Source of the DNA: Streptomyces sp. S.PNR 29 | GTDB taxonomy: Bacteria > Actinomycetota > Actinomycetes > Streptomycetales > Streptomycetaceae | DNA: 64,000 nucleotides | Assembly: GCF_030386795.1 (NCBI RefSeq) | Contig: NZ_JANUQM010000005.1 | Span: 186,001-250,000 of the forward strand | Reading direction: 5' to 3' | In this document: positions 8,113 to 16,137 of the stretch, piece after piece | Layout of the letters: each line of letters opens with the position of its first letter | Position numbering within the stretch: the first letter of the stretch is position 1 | The notes under the pieces: model-generated | The model's input: only the letters and a program-made list of their open reading frames with translations | Told to the model about the DNA's origin: nothing | Database searches by the model: none | Position numbers and translations under genes: made by a program

Positions 8113-8148
8113 GTTGCAGTATTGCTGCGGCCGCAGCGCAAGTGCAAC
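8113..8148. promoter_or_regulatory. 36-bp palindromic operator between paaX-like and aidB-like genes
   Basis: Two arms (GTTGCAGTATTGCTGCGG and its partner CCGCAGCGCAAGTGCAAC) share one centre at 8130.5 and match at 14 of 18 pairs. The inner 12 bp and outer 6 bp on each side are perfect. It ends 10 bases before the aidB-like start, so a bound protein would occlude that gene's expression. Confidence 0.7.
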
Positions 8149-8158
8149 ACTCCCTTTC

Positions 8159-9829
8159 ATGGACTCGACACTCGCGCGGGAACGGCTCCAGGGGTACGAG
8201 CACACCACCCACGACGTCACCAACCAGCCCCCTCCCCTGGCCCCCTACGACGCCTCCGGCGACAGGGCCCTGCTGGAGGGGCTGCGGCGCGAGGGCGCCG
8301 GGTGGGCCGAGGAGGGGCTGAGGCGGCTGGGCAGGCGGGCGGGCAGCGCCGAGGCGCAGGAGTGGGGCGATCTGGCCAACCGCCACGAGCCGGTGCTGCG
8401 CACCCACGACCGGTACGGCAACCGCGTCGACGAGGTCGAGTTCCACCCCAGCTGGCACCATCTGATGCGGGTGGCGGTCGCGGAGGGGCTGGCCGCCGCG
8501 CCCTGGGCGGACGACCGGCTCGGCGCCCATGTCGCCCGTACCGCGGGCGGGCTGGTGTGGGGCCACACGGAGGCCGGACACGGCTGTCCGACGTCGATGA
8601 CGTACGCGGCGGTTCCCGCCCTGCGCCGGCAGCCGGAGCTCGCGGAGGTCTACGAACCGCTGCTGACCAGCCGGGAGTACGAGCCCGGACTGAGGGTGCC
8701 CACGGAGAAGCGGGGCCTGCTGGCCGGTATGGGGATGACCGAGAAGCAGGGCGGTTCCGACGTCCGTACGAACACCACGACGGCCACGCCCAGCGCCGAG
8801 CCGGGCGTGTACACGCTGCGCGGGCACAAGTGGTTCACGTCGGCGCCGATGTGCGACGTGTTCCTGGTGCTGGCCCGGACGCGGGGCGGGCTGTCCTGCT
8901 TCCTGGTGCCGCGTGTGCTGCCCGACGGCAGCCGCAACACCTTCCGCATCCAGCGGCTGAAGGACAAGCTGGGCAACCGGTCCAACGCCTCCTCCGAGCC
9001 CGAGTTCGACGGGACCGTCGCCTGGCTGGTCGGACCCGAGGGGCACGGGGTCAAGACGATCATCGAGATGGTCAACTGCACCCGGCTCGACTGCGTGATG
9101 ATGTCGGCGGCGCTGATGCGCAAGACGCTCGTCGAGGCGGGACACCATGTGCGGCACCGCAGCGCGTTCGGCAAGCGGTTGGTCGACCAGCCGCTGATGC
9201 GCAACGTCCTGGCCGATCTCGCGCTGGAGTCCGAGGCCGCCACGACGCTCACCCTTCGGCTGGCTGGCGCGGCCGACCGGGCGGTGCGCGGGGACGCCGG
9301 GGAGGCTGCGTTCCGGCGGATCGCCACCGCCGTCGGCAAGTACTGGGTCACCAAGCGGGGTCCGGCGTTCACCGCGGAGGCCCTGGAGTGCCTGGGCGGC
9401 AACGGCTACGTGGAGGAGTCGGGCATGCCCCGCCACTACCGTGAGGCTCCCCTGCTGTCGATCTGGGAGGGCTCGGGGAACGTCAACGCCCTGGACGTGC
9501 TGCGGGCGCTCGGCCGTGAGCCGGCCACCGCGCACGCGCTCTTCGAGGAACTGGCCCTGGCGCGGGGCGCGGACGCCCGGCTGGACGCGGCCGTGACACG
9601 GCTCCAGGACCGGCTGGCCGAGGGGTCGGAGGCCGGTGCCCGGCGGCTGGTGGAGCTGATGGCCCTCACCCTTCAGGCCTCCCTCCTCGTGCGGCACGCT
9701 CCTTCCGCGGTCGCCGACGCCTTCTGCGCGACCCGGCTCGGCGGCGACTGGGGGCACGCCTTCGGCACGCTTCCCGACGGCGCCGATCTCGACGCGGTTC
9801 TGGAACGGGCGCTGCCCGAAGGGGGCTGA
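8159..9829 (+). CDS. AidB/IBR-type acyl-CoA dehydrogenase
   Basis: Flavoprotein of the large AidB-like branch of acyl-CoA dehydrogenases. The 556 residues exceed the usual 380-400 and match E. coli AidB (541). Recognisable stretches are GHGCPTSMTYAAVPALR, the FAD-binding GMGMTEKQGGSDVRTN, GHKWFTSAPMCDVFLVLA, and ECLGGNGYVEESGMPRHYREAPLLSIWEGSGNV, which contains the catalytic and FAD-contact residues of the C-terminal domain (given here only as landmark segments). No ribosome site precedes the ATG; the preceding bases are ACTCCCTTTC, so the message may be leaderless. Whether it oxidises an acyl-CoA or serves a protective role like AidB is open. Control by the divergent PaaX-family protein suggests an acyl-CoA substrate. 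Confidence 0.85.
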   Translation: MDSTLARERLQGYEHTTHDVTNQPPPLAPYDASGDRALLEGLRREGAGWAEEGLRRLGRRAGSAEAQEWGDLANRHEPVLRTHDRYGNRVDEVEFHPSWHHLMRVAVAEGLAAAPWADDRLGAHVARTAGGLVWGHTEAGHGCPTSMTYAAVPALRRQPELAEVYEPLLTSREYEPGLRVPTEKRGLLAGMGMTEKQGGSDVRTNTTTATPSAEPGVYTLRGHKWFTSAPMCDVFLVLARTRGGLSCFLVPRVLPDGSRNTFRIQRLKDKLGNRSNASSEPEFDGTVAWLVGPEGHGVKTIIEMVNCTRLDCVMMSAALMRKTLVEAGHHVRHRSAFGKRLVDQPLMRNVLADLALESEAATTLTLRLAGAADRAVRGDAGEAAFRRIATAVGKYWVTKRGPAFTAEALECLGGNGYVEESGMPRHYREAPLLSIWEGSGNVNALDVLRALGREPATAHALFEELALARGADARLDAAVTRLQDRLAEGSEAGARRLVELMALTLQASLLVRHAPSAVADAFCATRLGGDWGHAFGTLPDGADLDAVLERALPEGG

Positions 9830-9949
9830 TGTTCCGCCAACGGCGCGCCTGAGGAGGCTGGTTCGCACACAGTCGCCTCTCGGTTCCGCTTCGTTGTCAG
9901 TGGCGTGGTGCAGACTCACGATCGTTGGCACTTCGCCTGGGAGGACAAC

Positions 9950-12160
9950 GTGTTCACGGGGATCGACGAGGTCGACTGGGCCTCGATGCGGCACGCGTAC
10001 GGCAGCGCGGAGGACGTGCCCGGACTACTGAGGGGGCTGGCCTCCGCGGAGCGCGCCGAGCGAGAGATCGCGCTGGACGGGATGTACGGCGCGGTGCACC
10101 ACCAGGGAGATGTGTACGACTCGACGCTCGCCTGCATTCCGTTTCTCCTCACACTGATCGCCCGGGAGGAGGTGCCGGACCGGGACGGGATCGTGGAGCT
10201 TCTGGTCAGCATCGGTGGGGCGGGTGACGGGCCGGGAGCGTCGGCCGGCGGGGAGGCGAGGCGGTCCGGAACAGGTCGGCAACGGGGGGAGACGGCGGGT
10301 GGGGACGGCTCGGGCGGGGGTGGCCTGGGCGGGGACGGCTCGGGCGAGGACAGACCTGGCGGAGGCGACCGCAACGGGGGCGGCGTCGGTGGCTACGGCT
10401 CTGGCGGAAGCGGAGCAGACAGGGCGGGGGCGGGGTGGAGCCGGGGCAACCGGGCCATGGCCCGGGCCGCGGTCCGGGCCGGGGCCGAGGTCTTCGTCGG
10501 GCTGACCGGGGACGCGGACCCGGGGGTGCGCCGGGCGGCTCCGGCGGCGCTCGTGCGCTTTCTGGAGGAACCGGCGCGTGTGCTGGACCTGTTGCGGCAG
10601 CGGACCATGGTGGAGCGGGACGACCGGGTCCTGCTCGCCCTGGCCGAGAGCCTCGGCGTCTTCGCCCGGCGGCACCCAGGGCACGCCGCCGAGGCGATCG
10701 ACCTGCTGGTGGCGCAGAGCGGACCGCCGTACGGCCCCGGGCTGCGGCTCGCCGCCCTCGGCCAGCTCGCGGGCTGCGCTCCCGACCGCCTCCCGGCCGA
10801 CCTCGTGCCCACCGTCGTCCGGCTGCTCAGGGACAGGTCCGGGCAGCGGTCCGGAGGGCGGTGCGAACCCGGCCACCCCGACACGGACTCCCTCGTCGGA
10901 CGGCTGCGCCGCCTGCGGCCCTCGGACGAGGAGGGCTCTCAGCTGCTGCGGACCCTGCACAGCGCGCTGGGCGGACGAGTGGCCGAACGGATCGCCCTGC
11001 TGTGCGGGCAGTTGACGAGTCCGGACCCGACCGACCGGTGCAACGCCGTGTGGATGTCGGCGGGGCTGTTCCGCGAGTGGCGCGCCGACCCCACCGAGCC
11101 CGTCGTCCTCATCGGCGCCCAACTGGGCACCGAAGAGGGGAGGCTGCGGGACGCGTCGGTGTCCGTCCTGGCGGACCTCTTCCACCTGGCCGCTCCCGCC
11201 GCCGGCGATCTCCACGCCCTGGTGACCTCCCGCCCGGATTTGTGGGTGCGACGGTGGGAGCGCGGAGCACCGACGCTGGGCGGCCCGGTCAAGGCACTGG
11301 CGAGGGCCGGGGATCCGCGGGCCGTCCCGGTCCTGGCCGAGATGCTGGCGGACCCGGCCGCGCCCGACGATCTGGGGCAGGTCGTCCCCCACCTGGGGCA
11401 GGCCGCCGCTCCACTCGCCCCCGCGTTGCGGCACAGGCTCGCAGGTCTGCGGCTCGACGCCCCGGACACCCACCGGCGTGCCGTGACGCTGCTCCTGGCA
11501 CTCAGGGCGCTGGAGGACCGGGAGTCCGTTCCCGCGGTGCTGCGACTGCTGCTCGGCACACCCGAGGACCTGCGGATGCGGGACTCGGTGATGGCGTCGG
11601 CGGTGCGGACCCTCGGCACATTCGGCCATGCCGCGCGTGAGGCGATACCGGTGCTGCGCGGACTGCTGGAGGGCGAGTACGCCGTCGCCGCCGCGGAGGC
11701 GGTGTGGACGATCGAGGGGGACGCGGAGGCCGTAGTGCCCGCCCTGCTCCGCGCGCTGGCGGACGAGGGGGGCCACCAGCGGGGACGGGCCGCAGAGGTG
11801 CTGGCGCGGTTGGGCCCCTCGGCTCGCCCCGCACTGCCCGGGCTGCGCGGCCTGGCCGGGTCCGGCAGCGTGTCGGAGCGGACGGCGGCCGCTTGCGCAC
11901 TCTGGCGGATCGGGCAGGACCCGGATCCGGCGATCCCGGTGCTGCGCTCCGCCTGGGCGGAACACCCTCAGACGCGCGGCAGCATCGCCGCCTGCGTCGC
12001 GACCATGGGCCCGGCGGGCGCGCCCCTGCACGACCTGCTCCGGTCGGAACTGGCCGCTGCGCGCCGCCATCAGGCGGACTCCGGCGGATACGGAAGTCAC
12101 GACATCCACGAGGACGAGCGGCTGCTGCGGGACTGCCGGAGGGCGGTGGCGGACGAGTAG
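9950..12160 (+). CDS. HEAT-repeat protein with Gly/Asp-rich insert
   Basis: Probable cytoplasmic scaffold built of HEAT/PBS-lyase helical repeats, with no catalytic motif. Repeats such as DADPGVRRAAPAALVRFL, AREAIPVLRGLLEGEYAVAA and PSARPALPGLRGLAGSGSV run through the protein. The first domain starts MFTGIDEVDWASMRHAYG and includes DGMYGAVHHQGDVYDSTLACIPFLL, common in actinobacterial HEAT proteins. A low-complexity stretch rich in Gly, Asp and Ser (about residues 90-165) interrupts the repeats. The start is GTG 9950 because GGGAGG lies five bases upstream; an earlier in-frame GTG at 9905 lacks such a site. The product has 736 residues. Its partner is unknown, and it stands alone between the acyl-CoA dehydrogenase and a convergent membrane-protein gene. 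Confidence 0.75.
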   Translation: MFTGIDEVDWASMRHAYGSAEDVPGLLRGLASAERAEREIALDGMYGAVHHQGDVYDSTLACIPFLLTLIAREEVPDRDGIVELLVSIGGAGDGPGASAGGEARRSGTGRQRGETAGGDGSGGGGLGGDGSGEDRPGGGDRNGGGVGGYGSGGSGADRAGAGWSRGNRAMARAAVRAGAEVFVGLTGDADPGVRRAAPAALVRFLEEPARVLDLLRQRTMVERDDRVLLALAESLGVFARRHPGHAAEAIDLLVAQSGPPYGPGLRLAALGQLAGCAPDRLPADLVPTVVRLLRDRSGQRSGGRCEPGHPDTDSLVGRLRRLRPSDEEGSQLLRTLHSALGGRVAERIALLCGQLTSPDPTDRCNAVWMSAGLFREWRADPTEPVVLIGAQLGTEEGRLRDASVSVLADLFHLAAPAAGDLHALVTSRPDLWVRRWERGAPTLGGPVKALARAGDPRAVPVLAEMLADPAAPDDLGQVVPHLGQAAAPLAPALRHRLAGLRLDAPDTHRRAVTLLLALRALEDRESVPAVLRLLLGTPEDLRMRDSVMASAVRTLGTFGHAAREAIPVLRGLLEGEYAVAAAEAVWTIEGDAEAVVPALLRALADEGGHQRGRAAEVLARLGPSARPALPGLRGLAGSGSVSERTAAACALWRIGQDPDPAIPVLRSAWAEHPQTRGSIAACVATMGPAGAPLHDLLRSELAAARRHQADSGGYGSHDIHEDERLLRDCRRAVADE

Positions 12161-12177
12161 GCCTCGGAACGTGCGCG

Positions 12178-12216
12178 TCTGCATGCCCGGCATCACCGAT
12201 GTCAGGGACATGCAGA
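12178..12216. terminator. Hairpin terminator between convergent genes
   Basis: TCTGCATG pairs with CATGCAGA, and the interior CCC and GGCATC pair with GATGTC and GGG around an ACC loop. This gives about 17 base pairs with two single-base bulges. No T run follows, as is usual in streptomycetes. Confidence 0.65.
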
Positions 12217-12242
12217 TGCGCCCCGCTCTGCCGCTCTCGCGG

Positions 12243-12827
12243 TCAGCTCGTCTTGCGGCCCCACAACGGACCGAACCGTGCCCACTCGGCGTCCCACTGA
12301 TCCATGCGGCGGCGCTCCAGCCGGCCGCGCAGGGCCCGGCCGCCGGCGAACGGTACGGCCGCGGCGCTCACGCCTGCCAGGCCGCCGATCAGCGAGGCGC
12401 GCAGCTGGGCCTCGGACGCGGTGGTGGGCTTGGTCACCATGCGGCCCTGCGGATCCGTCCACACGGTCACCGGCGTCCCGGCCGCGCTGCCGGCCTGGAC
12501 GCGGACCTGGCCCGAGTGCGCGGAGCCGTCCGCCCCGGTCCACCGCGCCTTCGCCCATACGTGCTCGCCGACGGACCGCTGGTCCTGCCCGGTGGACGTG
12601 CCCGGCGCCCGCTCGGCCAGCCGCCCCTCGACGGGACGCCACTCGACGCGTTCCCGCGCCAGCCCCTGCTCGACGGAGTGGGCCGCCGTCAGCCCGGCCA
12701 GCACTCCGGCGAGCACGGTGAGTGCCCAGGCACCCAGCACGACCCAGGCCTCCACCGCGTCGGCGCGACGCCTCAGCGGATTGCGCCGCCAGCGCCACAG
12801 CCACACCTTCGGACCACGCAACGCCAT
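12243..12827 (-). CDS. Rv1733c-family membrane protein
   Basis: Small two-helix membrane protein of the actinobacterial Rv1733c type, function unknown. The basic N-terminus MALRGPKVWLWRWRRNPLRRR precedes a first transmembrane helix (AWVVLGAWALTVLAGVLAGL). An extracytoplasmic middle domain ends in the family motif VWTDPQGRMVTKP, and a second helix (LIGGLAGVSAAAVPFAGG) sits near the C-terminus. ATG 12827 is selected because GAGGAGG lies nine bases upstream; earlier in-frame starts add residues without family similarity. The product has 194 residues, the usual size. It is monocistronic and convergent to the HEAT gene. Confidence 0.8.
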   Translation of the reverse strand: MALRGPKVWLWRWRRNPLRRRADAVEAWVVLGAWALTVLAGVLAGLTAAHSVEQGLARERVEWRPVEGRLAERAPGTSTGQDQRSVGEHVWAKARWTGADGSAHSGQVRVQAGSAAGTPVTVWTDPQGRMVTKPTTASEAQLRASLIGGLAGVSAAAVPFAGGRALRGRLERRRMDQWDAEWARFGPLWGRKTS

Positions 12828-13117
12828 CGAAGGCACCCTCCTCGTCATTCCTGAGCGCACGACCATGCCGGACCGCCCTCCCATACGGGAGACGGCCCTT
12901 CGATGCTCACTGCAAGTACCCCGACTCGACGGTCCCACGAGTCCTCCGCCCGCGCGGGCGACTTCCCCAAAGCGCCCCCGGATCTCCGGTTCCGAGCCGC
13001 CGACACTCCTCTGACCTGCGGCGGAGCCCGCTCCAGAGGTGACTGTCAGTGGTGGGGTGCAGACTGGCCGATGTCTGAGACGAAGACGTCGAAGGAGACG
13101 TCGCGGAGGTGATCGGC

Positions 13118-14203
13118 ATGACCGAGGTACTGCTCGCCGTGGGCACCCGCAAAGGCCTGTTCATCGGGCGCCGACGGGGTGGCACCTGGGAGTTCGACGA
13201 GAGTCCCTACTTCAACGCGCAGGCCGTCTACTCGGTCGCCATCGACACCCGCGGCGACTCCCCGCGGCTGCTGGCGGGCGGCGACAGCTCGCACTGGGGT
13301 CCGTCGGTGTTCCACTCCGACGACCTGGGCCGCACCTGGACCGAACCGGCCCGGCCGGCCGTCAAGTTCCCCCAGGACACGGAGGCTTCCCTGGAGCGGG
13401 TGTGGCAACTGCACCCGGCCGCCGCCGAGCCGGACGTGGTGTACGCGGGCACGGAACCGGCCGCGCTGTACCGCTCGGAGGACCGCGGAGAGAGCTTCGA
13501 GCTCGTCCGTCCGCTGTGGGAGCACCCCACCCGGTCGAAGTGGGTGCCCGGCGGCGGCGGTGAGGGTCTGCACACCGTGCTCACCGACAAGCGCGACCCG
13601 AAGGCGGTGACGGTCGCCGTCTCCACCGCGGGCGTGTTCCGCACCACCGACGGTGGCGCCAGCTGGGCCCCCTCCAACTCCGGTGTCTCCGCGGTGTTCC
13701 TGCCGGATCCGAACCCGGAGTTCGGTCAGTGCGTGCACAAGGTCGCGCGGGACGCGGCGAACCCGGACCGGCTCTATCTGCAGAACCACTGGGGCGTGTA
13801 CCGCAGCGACGACGCGGGCGCGCACTGGACGGACATCGGTGAGGGCCTGCCGTCCACCTTCGGCTTCGCGGCGGCCGCCCATCCGCACCGCGGCGACACG
13901 GCATACGTGTTCCCGATCAACGCCGACTCCGACCGGGTACCGGCCGACCACAGATGCCGGGTCTACCGGACGGCGGACGCGGGCCGCAGCTGGGAGCCGC
14001 TGACGGCGGGTCTGCCCCAGGAGGACCACTACGGCACGGTGCTGCGTGACGCGTTGTGCACCGACGACCTGGACCCGGCGGGCGTGTACTTCGGCAACCG
14101 CAACGGCGAGGTGTACGCCTCGGCCGACGACGGCGACAGCTGGCTCCAGCTCGCGTCCCATCTGCCGGACGTGCTGTGCGTGCGGGCCGCGGTCGTCGGC
14201 TGA
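13118..14203 (+). CDS. BNR/sortilin-type beta-propeller repeat protein
   Basis: Beta-propeller protein with repeated Asp-box (BNR) motifs: SDDLGRTW, SEDRGESFE, TTDGGASWA, SDDAGAHWT, TADAGRSWE and SADDGDSWL at roughly even spacing over 361 residues. It resembles the exo-alpha-sialidase-like or glycosyl-hydrolase-like propellers of bacteria. No signal peptide is present, so it is probably cytoplasmic, and catalytic sialidase residues are not evident. The start ATG 13118 follows GGAGG by eight to nine bases. Function is unknown; such proteins are widespread in actinobacteria. The 290 bases upstream (12828-13117) show no other gene. Confidence 0.75.
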   Translation: MTEVLLAVGTRKGLFIGRRRGGTWEFDESPYFNAQAVYSVAIDTRGDSPRLLAGGDSSHWGPSVFHSDDLGRTWTEPARPAVKFPQDTEASLERVWQLHPAAAEPDVVYAGTEPAALYRSEDRGESFELVRPLWEHPTRSKWVPGGGGEGLHTVLTDKRDPKAVTVAVSTAGVFRTTDGGASWAPSNSGVSAVFLPDPNPEFGQCVHKVARDAANPDRLYLQNHWGVYRSDDAGAHWTDIGEGLPSTFGFAAAAHPHRGDTAYVFPINADSDRVPADHRCRVYRTADAGRSWEPLTAGLPQEDHYGTVLRDALCTDDLDPAGVYFGNRNGEVYASADDGDSWLQLASHLPDVLCVRAAVVG

Positions 14204-14246
14204 GCCCCTTGGGCGACTTGCCGCACCCCCCTGTTGAAAGGAGCCC

Positions 14247-14330
14247 ATGAAACCGCGCCTTGAGCCCTTGCCCTTACCGGCCGGCCTTGGCCACTGGTTG
14301 ATCGCCGCTGACCGTACGGCAGTAGGGTGA
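14247..14330 (+). CDS. Possible 27-residue leader peptide with a TTA codon
   Basis: A short open frame starts with ATG behind AAAGGAG (three-base spacing) and ends in a TGA overlapping the upstream edge of the uracil-DNA glycosylase start. It encodes MKPRLEPLPLPAGLGHWLIA plus seven residues. Codon 10 is TTA (14274-14276), the rare leucine codon read by the bldA tRNA in Streptomyces. Translation would run up to the ung ribosome-binding region, so it could couple or attenuate ung expression. Nothing beyond this layout supports it; it may be chance. Confidence 0.35.
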   Translation: MKPRLEPLPLPAGLGHWLIAADRTAVG

Positions 14331-14335
14331 CGCCC

Positions 14336-15013
14336 GTGGCACCACGACCGTTGCATGAAATCGTCGAAGCGGGCTGGGCGAAGGCCCTGGAACCCGTATC
14401 CGGACGGATCGCCGCGATGGGGGACTTCCTGCGCGCGGAGATCGCCGCGGGACGCACCTACCTCCCGGCCGGACCGAACGTTCTGCGGGCCTTCCAGCAG
14501 CCCTTCGACGACGTACGGGTCCTGATCGTCGGGCAGGACCCGTACCCGACCCCGGGACACGCGGTGGGCCTGTCGTTCTCGGTCGCGCCCGATGTGCGTC
14601 CGCTGCCCGGCAGCCTCATCAACATCTTCCGCGAGCTGAACGCCGACCTCGGCCTGCCCCAGCCGTCCAGCGGTGACCTCACACCGTGGACACAGCAGGG
14701 CGTGCTGCTGCTCAACAGGGCGCTCACCACGGCACCGCGCAGTCCCGGCGCCCATCGCGGCAAGGGCTGGGAGGAGGTCACCGAGCAGGCCATCCGCGCG
14801 CTCGCCGCGCGCGGCAAGCCCCTGGTGTCCATCCTGTGGGGCCGCGACGCCCGCAACCTGCGCCCGCTGCTGGGCGACCTGCCCTCGGTGGAGTCCGCCC
14901 ACCCCTCCCCCATGTCCGCCGACCGCGGCTTCTTCGGCTCCCGGCCGTTCAGCCGTGCCAACGACCTGCTCATCAGGCAGGGGGGTCAGCCGGTGGACTG
15001 GCGCCTGCCGTGA
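14336..15013 (+). CDS. ung: Uracil-DNA glycosylase, family 1
   Basis: Base-excision repair enzyme that removes uracil from DNA. It shows the water-activating motif GQDPYPTPGHAVGL (catalytic Asp near residue 68), LLLNRALTT and the C-terminal HPSPMSADRGFFGSRPFS (catalytic His near residue 189). The length of 225 residues is typical. GTG 14336 is preferred over GTG 14327 because homologues known to me begin at the equivalent of VAPRPLHEI; both have the same weak AGGG site. The 3' end overlaps the following kinase gene by four bases, indicating translational coupling. Confidence 0.95.
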   Translation: MAPRPLHEIVEAGWAKALEPVSGRIAAMGDFLRAEIAAGRTYLPAGPNVLRAFQQPFDDVRVLIVGQDPYPTPGHAVGLSFSVAPDVRPLPGSLINIFRELNADLGLPQPSSGDLTPWTQQGVLLLNRALTTAPRSPGAHRGKGWEEVTEQAIRALAARGKPLVSILWGRDARNLRPLLGDLPSVESAHPSPMSADRGFFGSRPFSRANDLLIRQGGQPVDWRLP

Positions 15014-16026
15014 CCGGTGCGGGGGCGGGGGACGGCTCCGGCTATCTCGCCGTGGACTCCGGCGGCTCCGGTCTCCGCGTCGTCGTCGGGACCGTCGGGC
15101 GGGGGCCGTTGGCCCGTCGGGCGTCCCGGGTTCCGGTCCGTACCGGCGTTCGGGGGCTGGAGCCCGGGCATCTGCTGGAGCAACTGGTGCCCATGGCCCG
15201 GGCCTTGGCCGTCGAGGCCGGGGTGACGCGGCTGGACACGGCCGTCGTCGGGGCCACCGGGCTGGCCAGCCTGGGTGACGCCGTGCGGGCCGAACTGCCG
15301 GGCGCCCTGGCGCGGGAGCTGGGCGTGCGGCGGGTCGGGCTCGTCGCCGACGCCGTCACCGCGTACGTCGGCGCCCTGGGGCCGCGTCCCGGTGCCGTGG
15401 TCGCCGCCGGGACGGGGCTGATCGCCCTCGGCACCGACCTGACGGGCTGGCGCCGTGCGGACGGCTGGGGTCATCTGCTGGGTGACTGCGGTGGTGGCGC
15501 CTGGATCGGGCGGGCCGGGCTGGAGGCCGCGCTGCGCGCCCACGACCGGCGGGAGGGCGGTTCCGCCGGACTGCTGGCCTGCGCCGAGGAGCAGTTCGGG
15601 CCGATGCCGGGGCTGCCCGGCGAACTGTACCCGCGCCCGGACCGCCCCGCCGTCCTCGCCTCCTTCGCACCCCAGGTGGCCGCCTGCGCGGAGAGCGACC
15701 CGGTCGCCGCGGGCATCCTGCGCGCGGCCGCCCGGCACATGGCCGACTCCGCGGCCGCCGTGTGCCCCGCCGCAGGCGAGCCCCATGTCGCCGTCACCGG
15801 GGGCCTGCTGAAGTTGGGCGACCCTCTTGTCGTACCCCTGGACGAGGAACTGACGAACCGGCTGCCGCACGCACGGAGGGTGGCCGCCGAAGGTGATCCA
15901 CTGCACGGCTCCGTCCGCATCGCGACGGATCTCGCGGCCGGCGCACTCACCCTTCCGAGTGATGGGGCGATGCTGTACGTGAGCACCGCACCAGGCGCTC
16001 GATTCCTCGGCACCGATCACTTCTGA
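15010..16026 (+). CDS. BadF/BadG/BcrA-type ATPase, N-acetylglucosamine kinase-like
   Basis: Member of the ASKHA sugar-kinase fold. Phosphate-binding loop 1 is YLAVDSGGSGLRVVVG near residue 10, the adenosine motif is VAVTGGLLKLGDPL near 260, and the middle contains VVAAGTGLIALGTDL and GWGHLLGDCGGGAWIGRAGL, characteristic of GlcNAc kinases in this family. The GTG start overlaps the ung stop by four bases, so the two are probably co-translated although functionally unrelated. The 338-residue length fits. Substrate is most likely an N-acetyl-hexosamine; glucosamine is an alternative. Confidence 0.8.
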   Translation: MTGAGAGDGSGYLAVDSGGSGLRVVVGTVGRGPLARRASRVPVRTGVRGLEPGHLLEQLVPMARALAVEAGVTRLDTAVVGATGLASLGDAVRAELPGALARELGVRRVGLVADAVTAYVGALGPRPGAVVAAGTGLIALGTDLTGWRRADGWGHLLGDCGGGAWIGRAGLEAALRAHDRREGGSAGLLACAEEQFGPMPGLPGELYPRPDRPAVLASFAPQVAACAESDPVAAGILRAAARHMADSAAAVCPAAGEPHVAVTGGLLKLGDPLVVPLDEELTNRLPHARRVAAEGDPLHGSVRIATDLAAGALTLPSDGAMLYVSTAPGARFLGTDHF

Positions 16027-16137
16027 CACATACATCACTCAATCCGTACGTAACTCATCAGACAAAACAGGACGGATACCGCTCACCTGCACCCTCCCCG
16101 AACAGGGGAGCCCAGGAAGCCAGTAACATGCGGCGCC

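Noticed and set aside
7331..9994. Very long minus-strand open frame covering the acyl-CoA dehydrogenase
   Set aside because: Only its last 250 codons (PaaX) have family sequence; the rest is antisense to a clear plus-strand enzyme.
13046..14902. Long minus-strand open frame opposite the BNR protein and ung
   Set aside because: Antisense shadow caused by high GC codon use; no recognisable motif.
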